NCBI GenBank assembly: GCA_000328365.1
Contig: KB310082.1
Span: 147,669-211,668, forward strand
Length of the DNA: 64,000 nt
Origin: Capitella teleta
Taxonomy: Eukaryota; Annelida; Polychaeta; Capitellidae
Reading direction: 5' to 3'
Both the position numbers and the translations under genes were made by a program. The notes beneath the pieces were generated by a model. The model saw only the letters and a list, made by a program, of their open reading frames with translations. It did no database searches and was not told the origin of the DNA. Below, in pieces: positions 1 to 10,479 of this stretch (within the stretch, counting starts at the first letter, position 1; each line of letters begins with the position of its first letter).

Positions 1-361
1 AGATACAAAACATAAGATACAGGATGCAAGATACAGGACTTAAATACTAGCAAATTATATATAAGTTCCGTGCAGCCCTATATGTAGTTCTCAACTTTTC
101 AAAATGTGCTGATTTTTGAAGTGACAAATGTTTACTCTGAAATGCAACTCAGTGCTTCGGCATATGCCTTATGCATCCGAAAATTTACAAAATAGTACAG
201 CAAATCACCTGCAGTATCATTTTCAATAGACGCCTGTTCACAAGCAAATATGCCCAAACTCTGAAATGATGTTTTAGTCGCGCCCCAACCAAAGAAAGAG
301 TGCAGGTAAGTTTTAGCTAACTATAGGCCCTCATGCATCCTGAGCCATTCGATTCATCTGG
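1..361. other. AT-rich spacer, nothing recognised
   Basis: No open frame, tRNA-like block or clear repeat boundary was seen before the first TTAA-flanked MITE. Confidence 0.5.
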
Positions 362-806
362 TTAAAGAGGACCTCTGATTGTTTTGAACTTGTAATGGAT
401 GAAAGAGGATGCATCTCTATTAAAAGACAAATACGCCTTTTGACTGACAAATATTTAGACAATACACTTGCTGTGTTCTAATTCCTATATACATCGATTT
501 TGAGAGGTTTAAAATCTTGCTTTTTTCTCATGTTCGATTTCATACCGCAGTGACGGCATAAAAGTAATTCTCCTATTGTCAACAATGGGAGCCGTCGAGT
601 GAGCAGATCTTTCAGCAGTTCTCATAAAAGAGATCTCGCACTCATCTCGTTTCATGCTATTCTGCCTCAGCAAGAAATTCGTATTTTAATGTTTCTTGAA
701 TATCCTTAATAGTTGACCAAATACTTCAAAAATTGTTTCTCGTCACTCACAAAAGCCCATACAATCGATTAAAAAAGGTTTCGAAATGAACAGAGGTCCC
801 CTTTAA
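362..806. mobile_element. MITE copy 1 with TTAA ends
   Basis: The left end (TTAAAGAGGACCTCTG) is an inverted match of the right end, whose reverse complement reads TTAAAGGGGACCTCTG; similarity continues about ten more bases on each side. TTAA sits at both edges (362-365 and 803-806), the target site known for piggyBac-type transposons. The body of about 440 bp has no coding capacity. A second diverged copy follows in the same orientation at about 904-1320, and a fragment of the same end lies near 9205-9290. I infer a non-autonomous family; the piggyBac link rests only on the TTAA ends. Confidence 0.7.
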
Positions 807-903
807 TGTTACAGTCAACACAGAAGTTGAAGAACAAAGTACCAAGGTCAGTGGGTTCGAGGTGGTCAGGAAAAGATGGCGCCATTTAACATTACACGCG
901 GTC

Positions 904-1320
904 TTAAAGAGGACTTCTGATTATTTGAATGAGTAACGGATGATAGAGGATGCACTCCAAAATCAAAAACGCCTTTTTACTGACAAAGTTCTACACATTA
1001 TGCTTGGTATGAGCTAATTCCTTGATGCATTAAATTTGAGAGTTAAAATCTTGTTTTCGTCTCACGTTCGATTCCATGCTACTGCAATGTCATAAAAGTA
1101 ACTCTCGTATTGATAACAATGGCAGCCGTCAAGTGAGCAGATCTTTCAACAGTTCTCATCAGCTCATAAACAAAATCTCGTACTCATCTCGTTTTAGCCT
1201 GAGTAAAAAATTCATAATTCAATTCGTCTTAAATAGCTGACTGAATATTCTATAATTGGTCTTACGTCACTCACAAATGCCCTTAAAATCGATCTAAAAA
1301 GGTTCCAAAATAAGTCAGGT
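904..1320. mobile_element. MITE copy 2, same family, right end lost
   Basis: It aligns base for base over most of its length with copy 1: TTAAAGAGGACTTCTG at the left, then shared blocks such as GAGCAGATCTTTCA and GTCACTCACAAA in the same order. The right terminal inverted repeat is degraded next to a SINE insertion. The two copies are separated by about 97 bp. Confidence 0.65.
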
Positions 1321-1336
1321 CAGGAGAGGAGATCAA

Positions 1337-1611
1337 GTGAGTGAGTGAGGGGGTTTTACGGCTCCACCCAACCCATTCGGGTGATACGGGCGCCAGAACA
1401 GAAGGCCCGGGACCGGGGTTTCCCCCTACTCTTATTGATAAATCCCAAGGGTTCTTTATCCTGCATATCACCATAGACAGTAGTACACAGCGCCCGGCCT
1501 TGTTACGCAGCCTGTGGCCTGATCGGGTCTCGAACCCGTGACCTCGACCCCCACGGTCGGCATAGGATTGCAGACAGCGGTTTAACCCACTATGCTATTC
1601 GGTGCCCCCCT
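1337..1611 (-). mobile_element. tRNA-derived SINE, copy 1 (intact ends)
   Basis: Read on the minus strand, the element starts with a tRNA-like head containing an A-box-like TAGCATAGTGGG and a B box GGTTCGAGACC (about 1520-1606), then a unique body, and ends in a short (TCAC)n tail. It is flanked by a perfect 13-bp direct repeat GAGAGGAGATCAA at 1324-1336 and 1612-1624, which is a target-site duplication from LINE-mediated insertion. A second copy sits at 43222-43567, and part of the body is shared with a head of different sequence near 9945-10112. Confidence 0.85.
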
Positions 1612-1685
1612 GAGAGGAGATCAATAAGCCAGCCATGGGCAACAGTTAAGACAGCACCCACCACAGAAATGGTATGTTATGAAAA

Positions 1686-1765
1686 ACAAATAACATACTA
1701 GTATGTTATTTGTGGCTCCCATGTGGCATAGTATACTAGTATATTAGTATGCCATTTGTGGCTCT
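1686..1765. repeat. 28-bp perfect palindrome plus imperfect copy
   Basis: Bases 1686-1713 form a perfect palindrome centred on CTAGTATG-type sequence (core CATACTAGTATG). A few bases on lies a related imperfect palindrome around ATACTAGTATATTAGTAT, and ATTTGTGGCTC occurs after each, so the unit looks duplicated. Confidence 0.6.
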
Positions 1766-1779
1766 CGATCACTTTTATA

Positions 1780-2666
1780 CAGTCAGACCCCGTTTATCCG
1801 CCGTCATGTAATCTGCCCTTTTCGTAATCCGCCCTAAAATCTCAGGGACAAATCATTTGTAATGTTAATTGTGTCATGTAATCCACCCTTTTCGTTAATC
1901 CGCCTCGGACCACAATTCTAGGGAACGAATCTACACTTTATCACTGTAAATAACACATGTAATCCGCCCCCCAAATAGCGTGTCGAAAACAAACATCAGC
2001 CAAAACACACCACTTGTCTGCGATTTCTTTGAAGTCGGATCAGTTTAACAACAAATGGCGCCTCCCCGTTGTTTAACGCTTAACAAGTTAATTAAACAAA
2101 GCAAATCATTTGCAGGCAAAAATTCTGTTAATTCTTTGATTTAATTGGTTGCTGGGTTAAGCGATGTTCAGGAGCGGAACGAACGAGATGGCAAAGTTGT
2201 GAGTAGAGATCAATGAAGTGGAGAAGTGAGTGGATCTGAGCTCTCGAAGGAATTCTTGGCAGGGGAAGCGAGGCAGCAAGTGCGTGCATTAATGCTCTAT
2301 ACCGAGAGATTCAAAGAGTCGGAGGCAGAGAAGCAAGAAAATAGAAATGAACTACACAGATTGGGCATAGTGGAACGGCTTATCACAAGCAGATTAAATA
2401 ATGCCGCTAAGCAGACAACCATCACTGATTTTTTCATAAAAAAAAAATCTTTAATTGGCCTCATTTGATCGTTTGTGAGATCGTTTTTACCTCCAGCTTC
2501 ATTCCTAATGGTATATGCCACTACGTTACTGCATTACATGGGTTTTGGAGGTTTTAGAATGACACACAATTTTCATCAATTTGTGGTCTGAAATGTAATC
2601 CGCCCTTTTTGTTAATCCGTTAGTTTCCTTGGGATCGAAGGAGGGCGGATTAACGTGGTCTGACTG
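1780..2666. mobile_element. pogo/Tigger DNA transposon relic (deleted)
   Basis: The termini are inverted: CAGTCAGACC at 1780 and its complement ending at 2666, each followed inwards by a TTAATCCGCC or TTATCCGCC block. A TA dinucleotide flanks both ends (1778-1779, 2667-2668), as for Tc1/mariner/pogo elements. An 80-residue open frame at 2226-2468 ends in KQTTITDFFIKK, which resembles the extreme C-terminus of Tigger/CENP-B-type transposases. The DDE catalytic core is absent, so this is a non-autonomous internal-deletion derivative of about 890 bp. Confidence 0.8.
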
Positions 2667-2668
2667 TA

Positions 2669-3089
2669 ACTTGTGCGACACTGATCGATGCATGCAAATT
2701 CGAGGTTACGATCACAGATTGATTTTAATATAGAACGACCTTAAATTGTACTGGGCTCATTTGCATACAGTCCGCTGTATAACCCTATGAGATCATAGGT
2801 CGCTCTGATTGTTACACAATAAGAAATGAAAAGTGAAAACTGTCATCGGGTTCGTTAAAATGGTTGAATAGTGTTGAATTGCAATGAGGTTTAATTACCA
2901 CCTGTATTAGGCTGTATATACTAACCAGGTTATAACGACTGTACTACATTGAGTGTCTTTATTATTTAAGGTATATTTCAGTAGAATATCTCCAATTTTG
3001 GTTTGATTTTTAAAGTTTATAAACTAAAAGTAATTGTAGTGTACTGTTAACTACATCGGTCATTTTACGTGGAGGGCTACCAGGCGGCG
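2669..3089. other. AT-rich spacer
   Basis: No open frame or repeat boundary recognised between the Tigger relic and the T-rich LINE-like tail. Confidence 0.5.
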
Positions 3090-3451
3090 TCCTCTCGCAC
3101 TATGAATGAGTAGAGCAACGAGTATCTTCTGGTCATTTATTTATTCATTTTATGTGTTTCTCTTTTTATTTTTATCTTTATTCTTTATTCTTTATTTATC
3201 TATTCATTTATTTATTTATTTCTTCATTTATCATTTTGTTCTGTTGTGGGGAAGGGGGGAGGGAAATAGGGCTTATTATTTGGCTGGTTATTCCAGTTTA
3301 GTTTTATTTCAGTTATTCCTGTATTATTTATGAGGTTATATCTTTTAGAAATAGAAGATATAAATAAAGAGAAACTCGAACGTCAGATTGTAACAGTGCC
3401 GAAACAAAGGCACTTTAATCTAATCAACCTGAACCTGAACCTGAACTGTAT
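3090..3451 (+). mobile_element. LINE 3' end with (CCTGAA)n tail
   Basis: A long T-rich stretch of TTTATTTAT type, then a G-rich patch, an AATAAA-like TAAATAAAGAG, and a terminal run of CCTGAA hexamers (about 3427-3448). This layout is common for 3' UTRs and microsatellite tails of CR1/L2-like LINEs. No reverse transcriptase lies directly upstream, so it would be a 5'-truncated copy. Assignment is by layout only. Confidence 0.4.
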
Positions 3452-3452
3452 T

Positions 3453-3493
3453 AGTGTATAGTATACGCTACGCTACGGCTTGGGGAGCTAGCC
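3453..3493. repeat. Short copy of the GCTACGGCTTGGGGAGCTA repeat
   Basis: GTATACGCTACGCTACGG followed by CTTGGGGAGCTA is shared almost exactly with the inverted-repeat block at 34540-34690. This copy is single-armed. Confidence 0.5.
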
Positions 3494-3499
3494 TAGTGC

Positions 3500-5110
3500 C
3501 TACTTTAATTTAAACTTTAATTATGTTGCATTATTTATTACCAGATAACAGTGTTATGAGTATAGATTTGGACGTTAGCTTGTATACCAAGGAAGTTGAT
3601 TCATCCGAGGAATCCCCTGAGTCTGAGGAGCTAAACGAACACTCGTAAAAGATGGCTGCACAGTAATCTTGTTCCAAGACTCCTATGATAATCATTTATA
3701 TCAGATATTGCTATAAGTTATACTGAGTATAAGGAATTGCTTATGTTAAATCTTTACTGACTGTTACTGATAATGTGATTGTTCACGAAAACAGGTACCT
3801 GAGCTCTCAATTTCAAGATTTCTAAAGTCAATTTGATGATTCAAAAATAATTTTCAAGTCTGGAATGAATGAGAATGAATTGTTCTGTGATATTGATCAC
3901 TTCTTTTTGTCAATAAACTTTACAGATTTACCTTCTATATATGGTGCAGTGCGTTATGATGGTAACAACCTCTCTGATCACAACACTCTCACTTTTAGAG
4001 CTTGCCTTTCTGTCTGCGAGAGTGGCAACCCTCCTTCAGGTTGTGTCATGAATTATGAACCGCATACTGTTTGACACAAGCCATCTAGTAATGATTTGCT
4101 AAACTACCGTTGTTGTTTGGAGCTTGCTCTGCAATCTATTGAACTGCCTTACGGCTGGACCTCTTTTACTAGTGATGCATGCTATGAAATTATTTCCCAG
4201 TACTATGATTCTATGGCTCATGCTTATATTTCGACAGCTAAAGTGTGTATTCCGTAGTCCTCAAGACTTCGGAGAAGACCGATAGCCGGGTGGTCGTTAA
4301 GAGGTTAAGCCATACCAGGAGAGATCAATTTTCTGGTACCGGTTATGGAAATCCAACGGTTGTCCCAGACAAGGTCTACAATATGATGAATAGAGCCCGA
4401 GCTCAATATAAACGTATCTCCCGCCGAGTTGTAAGATCCCAGGAGAGTATTCGTATGGGACGTATGGCAGCCGGTGTTTTAACAGGTAGAGGTACGAACT
4501 TCTGTGATTAAGTAAGGCTTATAACACGAGCCAATATTTTGCCACCTAATCTTGTGGAAGGCGCAAACATATAGGAGGGAATAAATGACGTGTTTATCTC
4601 AAAGTATCGGGACTTATACAACAGTGTCCCATATGACGTTCTAACCATGGATAGTTTTTTACGGGGTATCAATGGAAGGTTGCGGTCTGGTTGTAGTGAC
4701 TATTGTGCTGCACTTCATGACATTTCCCCTGCTGAGGTTACAGTTGCTATTAATAAGCTCTGTCTGCATAAAGGTGACACGGAATTTGAACTTTCGTCCA
4801 ACCATCTCATTCACGAAGGACCTGTATTGTATGAGTACTTAGCCCATCTATTCAACCTAATCGTAAATCACAGCTATACCCCACCCCACAAGGTGAAATT
4901 TTCAATGTTGGTTCCTATTACAAAATCACAAAAAAATCTGCCAGTGACTCCGCTAATTACTGTGCGATTCCCCTTGAGGGTGTTTTTGCACAAGTTTTAG
5001 TCAAAATAATTATGATGAAACATGCTGGGAATTTAGTGACTTCTGATCTTCAATTTGGGTTCAAGGTAAAATCTTCAACCACTAAGTGTAAAGTGAAACT
5101 GACATGCTCT
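3500..5110 (+). mobile_element. Decayed LINE with endonuclease and reverse transcriptase pieces
   Basis: Open pieces in order: 3865-4074 ends the endonuclease domain (DLPSIYGAVRYDG, then the SDHN motif of APE-type endonucleases); 4245-4511 is the basic linker; 4590-5000 is the N-terminal reverse transcriptase (YRDLYNSVPYD, HDISPAEVTVAINKL, then VPITKS). A shifted frame continues with NYCAIPLEGVF and SDLQFGFKVKSSTT to about 5095. The region is interrupted by stops and at least one frameshift near 4930, and the catalytic FADD-type box and 3' part are missing. The clade is probably CR1/Rex/L2-like. It is inactive. Confidence 0.75.
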
Positions 5111-5370
5111 CAGCCTCTGCCTTAGCACACTGCGTGTATAACCAAGACATTACGATAATTATATATATAGTTTGTTTTTTGGTGAAAACCAAGATGAAAA
5201 TGAAATGCTTTTCCAGTTTTGCCTAGACATGTTTTCTATTAATATTTAGCTAGTCTTTTTGCGTAGACCTCATCAAGGATGCAAATGGATGTGACTCAGG
5301 GTATAACCCTGAGTGGTGGAAGAGCCATCAAATATTTTATTTTATTCAGACTCCATGAATTTCTCTAGCC
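5111..5370. other. Spacer / probable NUP42 promoter and 5' UTR
   Basis: Lies between the LINE relic and the NUP42 start. No TATA box was recognised. The ATG at 5371 is preceded by CTAGCC. Confidence 0.35.
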
Positions 5371-7231
5371 ATGGCACCACCCATATGCAAGTACTTCCTA
5401 CAAGGCATGTGTCGATTTGGCTCCAATTGTCGCTTTCAGCATCCCTCTGATCAGAATTCAGGAGCTTTTGGAGCAGGTATGCTATTATTACTGATTGATC
5501 TTGTTTTAAATAAGATTCAAACTTTCTGCAGGTGTTCCAAAAAATGTAAATCATGTCGACCAACTTCCTCCAAGTAATGACGTGATGTGAGTGTGAGATT
5601 TTTTTACGAGTGAAATTATTAAACCCAACTCTACTTATAGAAATGCTATCTGCTTAGAAATGTCTCAGTGGGAAGCGTGTAATCTCTGGCCAATATCTTG
5701 TTTTGGTTACTCAAAGTACAGCCAAAGTCTTCCAGGTTAGTACCTCTATTCATTTTGCTTTACTCTCTGACCTCATCAACCTCTCCTTCTAGGGATGGTC
5801 GACATTTCCCCTGAAGAAGTGCGTGAAAAAGCGTACGAATGTTACAAGAATAATAACCCAGCTCCATATGTAAGTTTCTCCATCAATATTAAAAACCCTT
5901 AACACTTTTATAATTACAGTTAGATTGGCTGAAGAAAAACACAAACGAAGCAAAAGAAAGGATAAAAGAACTTAGTAATCCCAGTGCTGCAACCCGGCAA
6001 ATATTGGTACTACTACCTTGATGAATATTCATGAGATCTGTAATGATCAATATATTATTCAGATGCAGTATTACAACACGTTAAATAGTGTGTCAAACTC
6101 TCCAGCTGCTCCCACTTCTTCCTTTGGGTACAGTGGCCTCTCTCTCTATTTATTGTTTGCTTAATTTGTTGCACAAATCTTTGTCTAGCAATCAGCTGAC
6201 ATCCAGCACAAATCAGAGTAAACCAGGCAATCAAGGTGAGGAATTTGTCCTAGTCTTGGTTCTCTCTTACGTATTTGTTCATAGGTGCGTTTGGATCCAG
6301 TCCTCTTGTAAAGACTGGCAGCGCATTCGGAGGAACGGGAGGAGGCGGATCTGTTTTCGGAGGAGGTGGAGGAACTGGAGGAGGTTCTGTATTTGGAGGC
6401 ACAGGCACAGGAGGTGGTTCTGCATTTGGAGGTGCAGGAACAGCAGGAAGTTCTGCATTTGGAGGTGCAGGAACAGCAGGAAGTTCTGCATTTGGAGGTG
6501 CATCGACTGGTTCTGCATTTGGGGCAGGAACAGGAGGTTCAGTATTTGGAGGCACAGGAACAGGAGGAACTTCTGCATTTGGAGGTACAGGAACAGGAGG
6601 TTCTACATTTGGAGGAGGAACAGGAGGTTCAGTATTTGGAGGCACAGGAACAGGAGGAAGTTCTGCATTTGGAGGCTCAGGAACAGGAGGAGCCGGGGCA
6701 TTCGGAGCCCCATCGCAAGCCATTGGCCAGAGCAGCTCCCCCATGGCCCAAGTCCCTGCAAATTCCTCTCAATCTTCTGTCTTTGGAAGTCAGCCAAGTC
6801 AATCATCTGGAGGCAGTGTATTCGCCATCAACAATTCTACTTTCAATCAGAACCAGGGTGCAGGGACTTCAGTGTTCACAGCCCCTGCAAACAACAATCC
6901 TACACCACAGGGTGCGTTAGGTGCAAATTCCAGTGTGTTTGCGGGGGCTGCTGCTTCCTCTAGTGGTGCCAACAACTCTCCTCTCAAACCGCAACCCACT
7001 CAAGCAACCAACTCTGTTTTTGGCACTTCTCAATCAACCTTTTCAGCATTTGGTGCCAGTGCTGCTCCATCTCCTTTGGCTGCTAACAACACAACAGCCA
7101 ATATGGCAGCTGCAGCAGATGTATACACACCAATGGATAAGCTATCTAAGGAGGAGCTAGCTGCTTATCAAGACGCTAAGTTTATTCCATGGAAAGTGCC
7201 GACCAATGCTCCTCCCAAAGAACTTTGTTGA
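5371..7231 (+). CDS. NUP42: Nucleoporin NUP42 (NUPL2/hCG1/Rip1-like), 8 exons
   Basis: FG nucleoporin of the cytoplasmic face of the nuclear pore; in animals and yeast the C-terminus docks on GLE1 and supports DDX19-driven mRNA export. Exons inferred: 5371-5476, 5532-5586, 5641-5735, 5793-5869, 5920-6006, 6063-6127, 6189-6235, 6285-7231, all joined in frame with GT-AG introns of 50-63 nt, giving about 492 residues. Residues 1-25 hold a CCCH zinc finger (ICKYFLQGMCRFGSNCRFQH). A central block follows (MVDISPEEVREKAYECY), matching the NUP42 DISPEE region. Exon 8 is Gly/Phe/Gly-rich with many AFGG repeats, and the end (YTPMDKLSKEELAAYQ, then KVP) matches the GLE1-binding tail. AATAAA signals lie at 7257 and 7288. 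Identity is strong. Confidence 0.93.
6310..6700 (+). repeat. Tandem repeat coding the FG-rich segment of NUP42
   Basis: Units of roughly 24-45 bp of GGAACAGGAGG, TTCTGCATTTGGAGG type recur with few differences, giving GTGGSSAFGG-type peptide repeats. Two adjacent 42-bp units (about 6430-6513) are almost identical, which indicates recent expansion. The repeat is open in several frames and on both strands. Confidence 0.85.
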
Positions 7232-7463
7232 TGTGCAAATTATGGTTCCACCAGAAAATAAAAGATTATTCAAGATTATCATTTATTAATAAAATTTGAC
7301 AAACTCATCAAGTTTATTATGGTGTTAGTACCATGATCTCACATTCAGGGTATTATATTTCAAGGCCCTGTATGTCTAGCTAAGGCAGATGGAGGAACAG
7401 GCTGGCAAGGGACCTAGATCTATGCATCAAAAACGAAGGCTTTGTACACAAATCAATATTTAT

Positions 7464-8214
7464 TCACCAACATGCCCGTGTGATACCCGAAAGTTTATTG
7501 TAATCTGCTAAACTGCGCCATTGAATTCTTCCGATACGATGCCGGTGAACGGTGCTTCTAGGTTTTGACGTCAGAACGCAACGTGGAACGGTTCGACTCG
7601 CATGGGCATCCCTTGGGATTGCGCTCATGTCTTTGTCTGCGATTTCCTGTAATTAAAAATCAGCATGAAAAATGAAGTCATTGTAAAACCTAATTATGTG
7701 CACTTTAAGAACGAATAATGGAATGAAAAAAAAAAAAAAAAAAAAAAGGCATGCAGAGAAAAAATTAAAGAAAAAATCTTGCAAAATGAAATTGATTATT
7801 TTCAAGGGTCAAACCAAAACTGAAGAACGTATTTAATATTTAGTACCAAAATTATGTAAATACTTAACAATGTCTGGTGTTATAACAATGGCAGTAATTC
7901 CTAAGAACCCAGCTCTGATTATTCAAACTGCATTGTTAAGGCTACAGGTGCCATGCCCAAAAAATCAATTCATGGATCAGAAGAACAAAGCACTGAGAAT
8001 GAGTGAATTCTGCATCTTTCTTGACCTGGATAACTTTTGGGATAATGGTGTTCTTGCGAATGCCATTCACTCTGAGTTTTTGGTCGGCATACTTTGCCAC
8101 CAGACGCCTCCTCTTCACGTCTCTCCACATCACCCAGTCCATATAGCGTCCTCTTGTTTGCGTCACATAGGCGTTTGGCTCAGATCTTAACAGCGGCTGA
8201 CCGACAAGAGCCTG
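7464..8214 (-). CDS. MRPS14: Mitochondrial ribosomal protein uS14m (MRPS14), first exon not found
   Basis: Small-subunit mitoribosomal protein. Two exons join in frame: 8214-8026 and 7646-7464, with a 379-nt intron (donor GT at 8025-8024, acceptor AG before 7646). The peptide has YMDWVMWRDVKRRRLVAKYA, KLRVNGIRKNTIIPK, DMSAIPRDAH, RCVLTSKPRS and RSLADYNKLSGITRACW; each block matches the animal MRPS14 order. 123 residues are visible against about 128 in vertebrates, so only a short N-terminal exon (probably the start codon and mitochondrial targeting start) is missing upstream of the acceptor at 8215. The stop codon TGA shares its A with an AATAAA at 7464-7459. It converges on NUP42. Confidence 0.92.
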
Positions 8215-8221
8215 CTGCAAA

Positions 8222-9204
8222 AATAAAAAAGAACACAATATGATTATCAAATTAAGAAATCATAATAGGAATTATTCATACCATATAATCTTACACGCAC
8301 TCCACCTTGTTCAATCCAGATATTGATTAATTGATGTACTCGCCTACAAGTGCCAGGGTATTTATGCTAGCAAGCTGGCATGGGGTTGAAGAGATGAGCT
8401 TCTTCCTATACAATATGGGACCTCAGCCTACCCAACCATTGTGAAAAAATGGTCATAGCATGTCGCTTAACTGAGCCACTCGCAGTTTTGCACAAAATAT
8501 GAAATAGACTCTGACCAAAAAAATTCATACCGAAATGTAAGTAAAACTACAGAAAGACAAAACCTCGCCCAAATTTGCTAAGGGATTATTAATTTGTAAA
8601 TAATGTGAGCATTTTCGGTGCGCCGAAACCGGAATCTAAATCTCAAATCTGCGATAATCATGATCAAGTGAAGGTTGCCATGGCAATGTATAGGATGTTG
8701 GGGACATGAGATGACCACTTTTTATGAGCGATGTCGGTTCTTGTATACTAACATGAGGAGCTCATCTTCATATCTATGTATCATTTTTGTAATATACTAT
8801 TACTCATTTACTGTACCCACTGTTACTGTCCACAGATTATAATTTATAGTATCCCCTATTATCGCCCATCAAAAAAATGACCTTGCTGAGAATCCAGAGA
8901 AGCATTCGATCCATGCAAATATAGAATGAACAAACCTTCGTTAATGATGCTGGCACCTCATTAAATACGGTTTTGAAAGCAACATCGCGAATAACTTTTA
9001 ATAAAATAGACATTTTGCTGCAGAATAAGCCTGTCCTCTTGTTGTTCTTATTTCTGGAGGTACCGAATTCTGATTCTGGGGCTACTGCATTAGTGCTCGC
9101 ATTAATGCACTGAAATGAAAAAGATGTGCACCGCACTCTCTGTGATACATGTACTAGTACATGTAGTCGTAAATAGAAAACCCTTATTTCATACTCCGAG
9201 AATA
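8222..9204. other. Spacer upstream of MRPS14
   Basis: Should contain the missing first MRPS14 exon and promoter, which I could not place. The open frame at 8837-9298 on the minus strand has no recognisable domain and looks fortuitous. Confidence 0.4.
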
Positions 9205-9290
9205 TATTTTTGAGGAAGACCTCTGGTTGTCTTGAAATAGCAGTGAATGATACAAGATGCACACTTTTCAAACCCGATGTGTGATAATTA
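9205..9290. mobile_element. Fragment of the TTAA MITE family
   Basis: GACCTCTGGTTGTCTTGAAA followed by a GTGAATGATAC..GATGCA block matches the left end of the MITEs at 362 and 904 in the same orientation. Confidence 0.5.
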
Positions 9291-9345
9291 ATAGCCATGT
9301 AAATTAATTACATTCAAATCACATTAGATGTTCTAAGTACTAGTA

Positions 9346-9925
9346 CAGTCGACCTTCATTAATCTGACCACTTTCGTTCTCAGAAATATGGGTCGGATTA
9401 ATGAGGGAGTCGGAAATCTGCCACGATCAACATTAAATAAGCAGATCTGGAGAAACTGGTCGTGATGAGCACTGATGATGTGAGTCCACTCTGCTTTGTT
9501 AATCGCGACATTGCCTTCCTCAGTAGGAAGCTGATCCGCCCGGCTCTCAAGAGCCAGTTCTCCCCGCTCTGTGCCGAGAGCACGCCAATGACCAGGAATT
9601 GTCTGTTCGGGGAGGACATTCATTCGACAATGATGCGAATGAAGCAGACGGGTCAAGTGGGGAAAGAGGCCACCTCACAGGCCATGGAAGAACAGCTCAA
9701 AATACCAGAAATGAAGCCAGCGGCGATGCTGGCTGCACAGAAATCTCAGATGAGCTCTCCTTCTGTTTTATCTATAACTCCTGGTTGTCCACAGGACCAC
9801 AATGTTATGATGCAAAAGCATCTTGTCAATCGAGTAGTCTGTTTAAAGCTGGGCAGATTAAACATAAGATTCTTAATTGGAAGAAAATCACTTCTGATAA
9901 AGAGATCCGCAGTATAGTGTCTTGA
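9346..9925. mobile_element. pogo/Tigger-like fragment (left end only)
   Basis: Starts CAGTCGACCTTCATTAATCT directly after a TA (9344-9345). GGTCGGATTAATGA at about 9391 repeats the terminal motif inverted, as in the 1780-2666 relic. No right terminus was found before the SINE at 9945. The open frames at 9462-9917 and on the opposite strand have no identifiable transposase motif. Confidence 0.45.
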
Positions 9926-9944
9926 TTTAAAGCCCTGTTGCTAG

Positions 9945-10112
9945 AAACCGAGTAGCTCAGTCAGTTTGACCGGCTGACTGGAGTCTTGTGCTGACCATGA
10001 AGGTTAAGGTTCCGGTGCTGCCAAACTGCTTAACAAGGCCGGGTGCTGTTTACTACTGTCGATGGTAGTATGGAGGATAAAGAATTATTGGGATTTATTG
10101 ATAAGAGTAAAG
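9945..10112 (+). mobile_element. SINE sharing its body with copies 1 and 2
   Basis: The head has an A-box-like TAGCTCAGTCAGTTTGA and a weak B box near AAGGTTCCGG. The following block, ACTACTGTCGATGG then GGATAAAGAATTATTGGGA and TTTATTGATAAGAGTA (about 10053-10110), is the complement of the SINE body at 1430-1485. The orientation is opposite to copies 1 and 2, and the copy is more diverged. Confidence 0.6.
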
Positions 10113-10318
10113 GGCAACCAAGCAGCTGCGAAGGCACAGCCTGATCAATCGAACACAGATATCCATCTCTGTCCAACCAGGTACCACATTCGACACTATG
10201 CAATGTGTCATGTTGTGATAAACATGAGGGATTTCAGGCCGCGGATCCAGCAATTGCCCCTCTGGGAATTGAACCCACGATCCTATACACATTAGGCAAG
10301 CGTGCTACAAGTGCCCCA
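10113..10318 (-). mobile_element. Second tRNA-derived SINE type
   Basis: On the minus strand the head at about 10310-10240 reads TAGCACGCTTGCCTAA (A box region) and GTGGGTTCAATTCCCAG (B box). The body differs from the 1337/43222 family. It abuts the previous SINE head to tail, so the two may be a composite. Confidence 0.55.
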
Positions 10319-10479
10319 CCAGTGGACTCTCATGCTCCTATTCAATCATTCAGATTCACAACTGAGCATGAGTGATCAGTGGAAGTGATTGAAACAAGTC
10401 AATCCATACAAAGCAGCAGGACCAAACAGCATACTGTAGTGCCCCGTTCAAGCACCATGAACAAATTCATATGTCAAAC

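Noticed and set aside
6250-6744. Proline-rich 164-residue open frame on the minus strand
   Set aside because: It is the antisense shadow of the NUP42 FG minisatellite; GGA/GGT repeats read as Pro on the other strand.
8837-9298. 153-residue minus-strand open frame
   Set aside because: No known domain, low-complexity composition and overlap with a MITE fragment suggest chance.
10398-10440. NPYKAAGPNSI, a reverse-transcriptase-like motif
   Set aside because: Only about a dozen residues, no flanking RT sequence; too short to annotate as an element.
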